Source: Straminergon stramineum | Taxonomy: Eukaryota; Streptophyta; Bryopsida; Hypnales; Calliergonaceae | Length of the DNA: 64,000 bases | Assembly (NCBI GenBank): GCA_963920665.1 | Contig: OY987265.1 | Coordinates: forward strand, 35,469,001-35,533,000 | Direction of reading: 5' to 3' | Shown here: piece by piece, positions 56,325 through 64,000 of the stretch | Position numbering within the stretch: position 1 is the first letter of the stretch | Layout of the letters: each line of letters opens with the position of its first letter | Translations under genes and position numbers: made by a program | Notes under the pieces: model-generated | Seen by the model: the letters and a program-made list of their open reading frames with translations, nothing else | The model's database searches: none | Told to the model about the DNA's origin: nothing

Positions 56325-59300
56325 TCATCGCCCCGAGTACCGATCCACAAAGCCCTTCGCCTTTGGTGGAGCTAGATATCGTGCCTGCAGGAGTTTCACA
56401 AATGGAATTAGGTTAATATACGCAGGTTGATATTGTTCTTCTTAAACTCATTCAAACTTGTGGTGCTACCCTTTGTGTATCAGTGAAAAATGCAGTGAAA
56501 AACTAGGGGTGAACCGGGGCTGAATCTAATGAATGATGCCATGAATAGGTGTTGAAAAGAATATTTTTGGGTGGTTCAGTAATGAAATTAGGTCACCGTT
56601 TTGAATCGACGCATAACCCTTAACTTCTTTCAATATTATTATGCAAGCATTTTCTTGTATTAGATAGAATTGAATCTCTCAAGAAAGAGAGGATATGACG
56701 AGGATAATGGGGTGTTTAGTAGAATGGCAACATTTAGACAATCTCATGAAAGAGAATCTCCTTCATGATTCATAAGGAGATCTCCCTTATAGTTGCAGGA
56801 ATTATATAACATTCAGGCAACCTCATAGAGAAAATCTTCTCCCTGGTTCATACGGAGGCCCCCCTTTTTTTGAAGTGATCATTCAGAAATTCAACTTCTA
56901 TAAGATCTTGGGGAGACCTCCCCATAAATCATGGAGAAGATTCTCATTGCAAAGCAGTCACAAAACTTCTGAAATAGTCTAATTTTATTAAAAACAATGT
57001 TCAGTACCTGAATGAACATGCGCTCTGCATCGCCGTCCTTCCCTTGATCCTTCAAAAGAATACCCTGCAATATGGAAAGCACAGTGAAATCGTTTAGGGC
57101 TTAGGGTGTACATGAAAGGACATCTAAACACAACACCCTAGAAAGCTGGGGCTCACATGTCGACGCCAGTCTAGCCAGAGAGAATTCATGCACGTTGGTT
57201 TTTGATCCTTTCAAAGGAAGACCTTACAGTAAGATTGATAGGGTTTAGGGTTTATTCTACAGTCAGGAATGCACACCGATAGGGTTTAACGTTTGGGGTT
57301 TCCATTACAGTAAAGAATGCACATTGATAGGGATCACGGTTTAGAGCATGTATGAAGGTACACGGAGAGTACAAAATTCTAGAAAGCTGAAATTCACAAA
57401 TGAGATATGCCAATCCAATCAGAGAAAATTGATTTGAGTCACCTTGGCCAAGTAGCCTCGGAAGTCATCAGGGTAGGAGGCGATGATGTTGTCGTAGACA
57501 GCAATGGCATCCCCAGTGTGACCGTCCCAGGTGGAGTATGCCTTCCCCAGCAACATCTCCACCTGCACAGGATCCACCCGCTCACCTGCACTAGTTCCCG
57601 GCTCCGATGTTGCTGCTTTGGATTGCGAGGCTTCGCTTAGTCGAGTTCTTGCGGCAAGCATCTCCCCTACAGCCTAAAAGGGAAAACAGCACTTAGGGTT
57701 CCCATCAATCTACATGCCATCCATTCATCTCTTCAGGACATTGGAAACCTGAAGGGGCTCAAGCTTGATTATTAAAAACGAGCAATATAAAAATAAGATT
57801 CTTGGGTTTTCTACAACATCATATGAGCGGGAGACTTAAACCTCTTTTGATCTAACCACCTGTGACCCCAATTTATCCATTATGATAGGGTTTGAATGTG
57901 TGAAACGAGTGCAACAGTTAATATTAGTGTGGCAATATTCTAGAATGTGGTTTTAGTTATAGAAAAGGAAGTTTGAGTGTATTGATGCGTATTGGGTTGC
58001 AGAAAATTCCTAAAACAAATGTTAAAACTCAAAATTCTTCAAAAAATACAAAAGCAAGAGTCGTATTTCAAGGGTTAAATTCAGCATAGTCGGAAATCAA
58101 AGATGAAAGCAATGAGTAAATTCGTTGGTAATCAAGCATACCTCACTTGGCTTGCTGTCTGCAAGGAGCGCACTGACAAGCCCTTGGAGCAAGCTGATGG
58201 TATCTTTTGGAGCAGCCTGTAGCCACGCAAGGCATGGCAAAACCCTCTAATGAGTTGCAATTGGTAAAACTGGGTCGATCTCAGCTAAACAATAATAAAC
58301 ACGGCTACAGGCGTGTCACCTTAAGCTTAGCAAATTTGAAATTGTGATAAATGATTTGAAACTTCCTACGACTGTCAACGATCGAGTCTTGAGTCTTTCA
58401 AGACTCGTGTAATTCTTGCGATTCATGATGCATTGGTCAAAATATCATCGAAGACAAGTGCTTCCACTTCAACGCACATAGTTATTATTGCTTACCCTAA
58501 GAGTAAAAGTTGGTCACTCAAGAATGTTTCATGCAAGTCTATAAGGGATGATTATGAGGATTGAGTCCACAAGAAGAGAACCAACTTTCATACGATGCCA
58601 ATGATTACCCCATAAAAACGTATTGATTGGATCGTTGAAAAGATATTTCGTTGCACTAATTCGCAAGAGTAAAACACACCAAGAGTGTTTTCAATCCAAG
58701 GAAGGTTCAGTTGAATTATTGGGTGGAGTATCATACCCTGATAGCGCTTCGATAGGCTGAGGCGCTGCCTGCATAATCACCAGCTTCGTATCGGACTTCG
58801 CCAAGGAGCCTCTGTGCCTCTACATCCTTGGGGACTTTCTACATGTCATACATGAGAGAAACATGAAGAGTTAGTTGTGCATGCACAAAAATTGTCAGGG
58901 TTTCCTATTTCTGCATACTTTACAGAAAAGTATGTACACTAAATGCGTCTAAATAAGCATTTGAGTATGGTTTCTCTTACTAATGTGTCATACTTATTGT
59001 TGAATCTTGTTGTCAATTGAAAGGTGAGTTCAATGCATATTCGCATGAATTATTTAGACGAAATATGAACAAACAATGAATTTAAAAGTGCTGATCACTA
59101 ATGTACCAAAATCAACTTGAGACTCTCACTTTCAGATTGTATACACTTTAGGCAAGAATCTATGCAGGTTGCTGTTGGGTAAGAGTAGCAAGTCGGCATA
59201 TATGGCTTATGCAAAGATCTCATCATATTCGGTCTCATTCGAGATCGTACGTGAGGGTGCTAACTGAGATCACGAGTTGTAGCACAAAAGTAATGTAAAC

Positions 59301-62300
59301 ACTGCTATTTCATAATCAGGGAATTGGTTGTGATCGTTAACACAGTAACGATTTGGGTGGCCATTTCAAGAGACGCTAATTTCTGACACAGTTCGCCTTT
59401 GATGCGGAATTCAAAATTATAAACCTGTGCAAGAAAATACCAGGACAAGCTTGGAGAGGTACGTGGCAGACTTGCTGTAATCGCCGAGCTCTGCGTATGT
59501 GACACCTGCACCCTGCATGTACCCATTGGGCACAATATTACAACTTGTTTAAAAGAATTCTCATTTGCGATAACTATAACTTCCAATAGTAAAGCCGATG
59601 TAAGATTTCCGCTAACGTGAAATTGATCTGAAACTTAACCAGTACCCTTACTGTTAGATCTGTAATTGAGGTTTAAACATCACAGCTTTAAATTACATAG
59701 TAACATACTGTGAATCTAACAGGGGGGGGAGGGGGGAGATGTAAAAGATACTCACCTCCAGGGCGTCTCGGTCCTCTGGTGAAGTCTTCAAAGTTTCATC
59801 AAACTTCTCGGCTTGAGCCTGCAAAAGGGGCCCAAAATATTTGCTTGAACAAATCAACACTTTAAGTGGACAGCGGAGTTTGTACAGAATGCAACGAATC
59901 GTAGGAGGCTAACCTTCAATTTAGAAGCTTCTTCAGGAGACAAATTTGGCTGCTCAACCTGCTGTTTACTGGAGTCTTTGCTTGGACTGTGCTTCCATAC
60001 AACCACAAAGAACATAAAATAATTATACATGACAATAGAAGTCGGTGCATCAGACTAGAACACAGAACGTTGGATAATTACAAAGTTTACAAAACTCGGA
60101 TTCAGTTTAGGTCATATCATTTCATAAAAATCTTTTATCACTGGGGCCATTTTAAATCTGAGGCACGAGGGGGGATAAAATGGAAAAGTAACAAATCTCA
60201 AGCAATCTTCCAGGATTCTTCCAAGCCCTCTTAGACACCTTCCCTTTTAGAGCATCCACAAAGGTAAAGTGGAGATACGATTAGAAATCTAGGCACAAGT
60301 TCAAGCATATTCACCACTACATAGATTTAAGCCAAGCCAAAATACAGAATATTATGATTGTTTTGAAGATGTTTACGGTGACATTTGTCCAAGGAGAATG
60401 TACCTGCCAGAGGGCAAAAAGTCTCCGAGAGTAAAGATGAGTGCAAACACCACTGCTGCCACTCCAATGCCGATCTGGACAGGCCCCCTCATGCTAATCA
60501 ATTCCAACTCAAGCTCGAATTCAAGTGTATCAAATGAAAGTGGTGGCGATCTGACTTACTCTTGCACCAATGCTGTCGGTCCATTTAGCATCTTCCGGGG
60601 GAGCAGGAGGAGGTGCATCATAATCAATTGGTAAGAACTTCTTATACTCTTCTGATGTTTTCTTCTCTTTGGCCTCCCTGAATGCATCTACCATCAAGAG
60701 TCAGTCAACTTCATCAAAGAAAGAAGCAAAAGAAAATCAAATGACAGGAGAATAAGGGTGCCCAAGACGTTCAATAATATCCTTAAGGTACTAGAAATGG
60801 TAGCATTAAGGTAAAGGATACTAAAACCGTTAGGGAACTGATCCCGTCTCCTATTGACTAACCCCTATTACCAACAGCAACTCATATTTCTTCATATACT
60901 CGGCTGGACTCATTCGAAAGTGGTGCAAGCATGCCTTGACTAAATGTCTATGTCCACTGATCTTGAATGCAAATCGGGCTGTCTACTGTCACTTTACTGT
61001 CAATTACAGTGATCTACATCCTCCCACTCCGAAATTGCATAAGGAACTCCTAAATAGAGAATGAAAACTCCTCAAAGCAGAGTTGTCTCTTTTACCCAAA
61101 GCTCTACAAGTCTCACAAGAATCACACTCCTACATGTGTTAAAATGCTTAAAGTGACACAAATTGTATCCTCTACGTTCTACATGCTTTAGGACATAGAA
61201 ACCGAATAATGGTATTCAACTGGTTAGATTCCTTGTGAAAATAAACAAACTACTAGAGGACCTATTTCCGTGTGAAAGTATGAAGGTCAGATACCTCTTA
61301 ATCTGTGCGAGTCGTTCTTCGAAATCGTCCTCAGTGACCACCTTCTTCTTTTCCTCGGATTCCTCTACATCTAACGCTGGAGCTTGCTCCGATACTGCCA
61401 TTCGAAAGAAACAAAATGACATTGCCAAATTAGATACTCGAGCAACATGAGATCCGCGCATTACCTAGATAGCATAAAGTAACATTCTGTAACCCAAAGA
61501 TTTCCTCCCTTAGATCTTATGCGACACCTCATCAAAGGAAAAACTATCCGTGCCTGATATTCTTGGGGAACATTTATAATTAAAAAGACCCCAAACACCG
61601 CACTAGCAGGATTCCTATTTTTGTGGAAGGCAAAGGGACACTGCTTAAACTAGATTAATGCCATGAATAATTTGAAAACCTAGGCATTTTGAACCATCGC
61701 TCATGCAAAATCAGGTTGTGGAGAATTGAAGAGTGAGATTAGTGCAGGCAGTACCTGCAGGCACCGCAGGTTCATTGGCCTGTCCCTTCTTTTCCAGGAT
61801 CTGCCTAAACAGCTCACAGTTGATCAGCTCTAAACAACTCCAGCAGAAACTACCAAAATTGAAAGAAAATATGCCTCCGAATCCTTGGGGGGTGGTAATT
61901 GGAACACAAGCACAAGCACAAGCATTGCAGATGTCATACACTCAGGCCTCTTTAGTACTCCCTATGACCTTTCCTAACACAACATTCTGAAATATCCTGC
62001 ACACTCGTCACACTACTAATGATTTTAGTACACTTGTCCCACTTTTAAACTATGTGATAGTCATTCTTTGGAATCCAACATTGGCATATTAAAGAGGTTA
62101 CGGTGTATGCACTCACTGCGCTCGGGCTAATTGATCTTCCTCCTTTTTAGGTTGCGGCCGGTCAATTTTCTGCATGCACCAGCCAACAAGGGCTTCTTAA
62201 ACAAGCCACTAAACGAATTTGAAACAAAGCAGAGAATACTATGTTGCTTTCTTCTCTCACCAAAACTGTCAGTCCACAATAAGTAACATAACATTCTTTA

Positions 62301-63056
62301 GCAAGCTTGAAATGTCCCATTGCAAATATGCCTGCACTTCTGCCTGCTCTTTTCCCTAGACTTATACCTAGATTTGCAACTTCACCTCAACTTTTACCTT
62401 TGTCACTCGAAAGGGAAGCTATCTAAAAGGAACCTGACAAGTGCTGATTTCTATAAATTTTGACATTTCTTTATACGGTTGTAAACAAGTAGGGCAAACT
62501 GCATCATGAGAACAAGCACTCAAAACTCAGGCTACTCACCTCATCGCAGGGAACTTATTCAGTTGACGAACCTCACCTTAGTTGCTTACTCTCCACACAT
62601 TTATTAACCTAAGTGTGTTATAGTTCAAAACGAACCGCAGTTGAATTGGTAAAGAATGTATGAAACCCTCTAATGAACTTCAAAATTGGAGAAAAACGCA
62701 ACCCCACCTTATTTTTCTTCACAGGTTGACGACCAAACCCGGACTTGCTTCGTTCCGCAGCTCGGATGCGGTAATCTCTCCGAATACCATGTCGAGGATT
62801 CAAACTAAGAGAAAAGGATTTCATCAAGCTGGAATTGACATTGCTCTCAAACCTGCACCCCTGCAATTCAATTCCAAAGGGTTCAAAAGAAAGAACATGA
62901 AGATGCAGTTTTCCCTAATTGTTTGCAAGAGCCCCGAGTTTCAGAATCTACAGTTGTGTAATGGAGCTCACGCATGTTCACCTCTGCAAAATGAGCTCGA
63001 TTCAGAACACACCGACAATGAAGAATGTACTGCGGGGCTGAAACCCCGAACGCCAT
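56325..63056 (-). CDS. SG1: Plastid TPR protein, SLOW GREEN 1-like
   Basis: Fifteen exons give 461 residues with every junction in frame: 62982-63056, 62708-62860, 62117-62169, 61755-61804, 61295-61394, 60560-60677, 60404-60507, 59914-59986, 59756-59818, 59441-59512, 58737-58838, 58142-58216, 57443-57673, 57008-57064 and 56325-56384. The N-terminus (MAFGVSAPQYILHCRC, then an Arg/Ser-rich stretch) fits a transit peptide. A charged linker is followed by FLPIDYDAPPPAPPEDAKW, a membrane segment at about residues 195-213, and TPR-like helices (AQRLLGEVRYEAGDYAGSA; LLGKAYSTW; DDFRGYLAKGILLKDQGK; GDAERMFIQARYLAP). The C-terminal pattern is that of Arabidopsis SLOW GREEN 1, a chloroplast TPR protein required for chloroplast development. 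The assignment is by recall of the family, not a search. The exon 6-7 intron is unusually short (about 52 bp), and the exon 7 start could instead be at 60513. The last intron (about 620 bp) adjoins the array. Confidence 0.82.
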
Positions 63057-63661
63057 CACTGGAAATCCAAGCTCTCTCGCTACTCACAATGTGCACAGTT
63101 ACTCATGTAACCAAAAAATCCTGCTCACATTGTGTAACTACCCTACAATCCCCTTGAATTTCACTCACTCAGCTCCGGCAACGACACATTCGACCTAAGC
63201 AAAACTCTTGAACTCCACTGCCAAAACCCAACCTCTGTCCAGAATAAAAAGTATTTCCGCCATTTGGAGATGCCCACGTGGACTTCCCTCGCCTCTGTAT
63301 TGGCTCTTGCCAGATCAGGTATTCAGGTGGGGTCATGTTCGAAATGGAACCCAACTCATGAAGGGATTGAGAATTTTAAGGGTTTGGGGTTTGGGGTTCA
63401 GTGTGCAATCGATTGTCTCTGTGTATCAGTCTGTTCATGGTGAGGAGGGGTTGAGAGTGTTTTTAGGGTTCTCCGTTGGTGAAGATTTTCATTTTGTGCC
63501 TGTGTTGCAGACACTGAATTTGATTGTGTTGTGCATATGAAATGAATTCGCAATATTCTCGTGATTGGTCTTGTTTTCCATAGCAGCGTGAGCCGGCTTT
63601 TGTTGTCGACATTATTGATGAGGAAACCGAACTTGAATTTGCGTTGTTGTGGCTGCGCGCC
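63057..63661. promoter_or_regulatory. Shared upstream region of two divergent genes
   Basis: About 600 bp separate the start codons of the minus-strand TPR gene and the plus-strand phosphopantetheinyl transferase gene, so promoters and 5' UTRs must share or abut here. Composition is less AT-rich and repeats are absent. An open frame on the plus strand (MKGLRILRVWGLGFSV from 63358) could be part of the 5' leader or an alternative first exon of the transferase gene, but no in-frame splice to the known exons was found. Confidence 0.5.
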
Positions 63662-64000
63662 ATGAGAGTAGGCACCATGCTGGCCACAGCAGCTTCGCAT
63701 CATTTGTTCCGTCCACTACCTGCTCCTCGGTACGTCCTCTCGAGGCATTGTTTTGTTATGTTTTGAGACTTTTGTTTCGTATTGTTTTGAGACTTTGTTT
63801 TCGCATGACTACCTTTCAAATAATTTACTGAGCAGGTTCAAATCTGAATGGTGTTGTTTTGTGGGAATTTCGTCAGTGAGGTGCATCTTTGGTGCTTGTT
63901 TCCTGATGACGTGCGAGATGCGAAGTTGATGAACTTGTACCACAAGTTGCTGAGTTCCGAGGAGAAGGCGAAGGTTCTGGAAAGTAGCTGTGTGAAGACG
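63662..64000 (+). CDS. 4'-phosphopantetheinyl transferase, 5' part (runs off the window)
   Basis: Exon 1 at 63662-63729 (MRVGTMLATAASHHLF, ending PLPAP plus a split Arg codon, donor GTACGT) joins exon 2 from 63877 (acceptor TTTCGTCAG) in frame. The junction gives R-EVHLWCLFPDDVRDAKL, followed by YHKLLSSEEKAKVLES. EVHLWCL and LLSSEEKAKV are the hallmark N-terminal strand and helix of Sfp/HetI-type transferases, which move the phosphopantetheine arm from coenzyme A onto acyl carrier and related proteins. The catalytic Mg-binding and CoA-binding motifs would lie beyond the window. The N-terminus could be a short organellar targeting sequence. Exon 1 is less certain than exon 2, because the frame is also open upstream of this ATG. 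Confidence 0.72.

Noticed and set aside
62660..63157. 165-codon open frame on the plus strand
   Set aside because: It is antisense to the first two exons and intron 1 of the TPR gene, which have a consistent splice chain; the antisense translation shows no family features.
1..64000. LTR retrotransposon or other coding transposon
   Set aside because: No reverse transcriptase, integrase, gag-like or transposase motif was seen in any listed translation, and no long direct repeats bounded by TG/CA with primer-binding sites were noticed.
1..64000. Bacterial-style features (CRISPR arrays, operons, Shine-Dalgarno sites, rho-independent terminators)
   Set aside because: The window is eukaryotic nuclear DNA with introns. 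Inverted repeats belong to transposable elements, and no regularly spaced repeat array was seen.

Overview
The window looks like nuclear DNA of a land plant. It is AT-rich and gene-poor, with spliceosomal introns (GT/AG), a gene for a plastid TPR protein of the SLOW GREEN 1 type, an intronless F-box/LRR gene, and many terminal-inverted-repeat (TIR) DNA elements, including one CACTA element with a 3-bp target duplication. I cannot name the species. A non-angiosperm such as a gymnosperm or seedless plant is a guess from sequence texture only. No reverse transcriptase, integrase or transposase reading frame was recognised.

Layout. 1-6.2 kb: no gene; MITEs and repeat fragments. 6.2-8.4 kb: a less AT-rich patch with a small membrane-protein gene (7499-7792, minus) and a possible tiny two-exon gene (6254-6609, minus). 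8.6-21 kb: mobile-element territory, with two tandem tRNA-like units, several TTAACCC-ended MITEs, a 3.2-kb TIR element with a CACTA element nested in it, and a MITE nested in another TIR element. 22.1-23.9 kb: F-box/LRR gene (minus). 24-56 kb: a tandem array of an unrecognised gene family (plus strand; copies A-F) separated by element-rich spacers. 56.3-63.1 kb: a 15-exon plastid TPR gene (minus), modelled exon by exon with every junction keeping frame. 63.66 kb to the end: the first exons of a 4'-phosphopantetheinyl transferase gene (plus), divergent from the TPR gene.

The array is the most interesting part. Each intact copy (A, B, D, E) has three phase-0 exons built from two alternating modules: M in exon 1, N+M in exon 2, N in exon 3. 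All length differences between copies are multiples of three, which suggests the proteins are maintained by selection. Copy C has lost exon 1 and copy F is a pseudogene. The introns keep decayed N-type exons at matching places. The units also carry scraps of both flanking genes: the 5' end and promoter of the F-box gene on their left, and remains of the region around the last exon of the TPR gene on their right. This points to unequal exchange of a block lying between those two genes. I recognise no known domain in the family and assign no function.

The F-box protein is probably an SCF substrate receptor. The TPR protein is probably plastid-targeted and needed for chloroplast development. The phosphopantetheinyl transferase would activate carrier proteins. 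Nothing in the sequence ties these three to the array beyond position.
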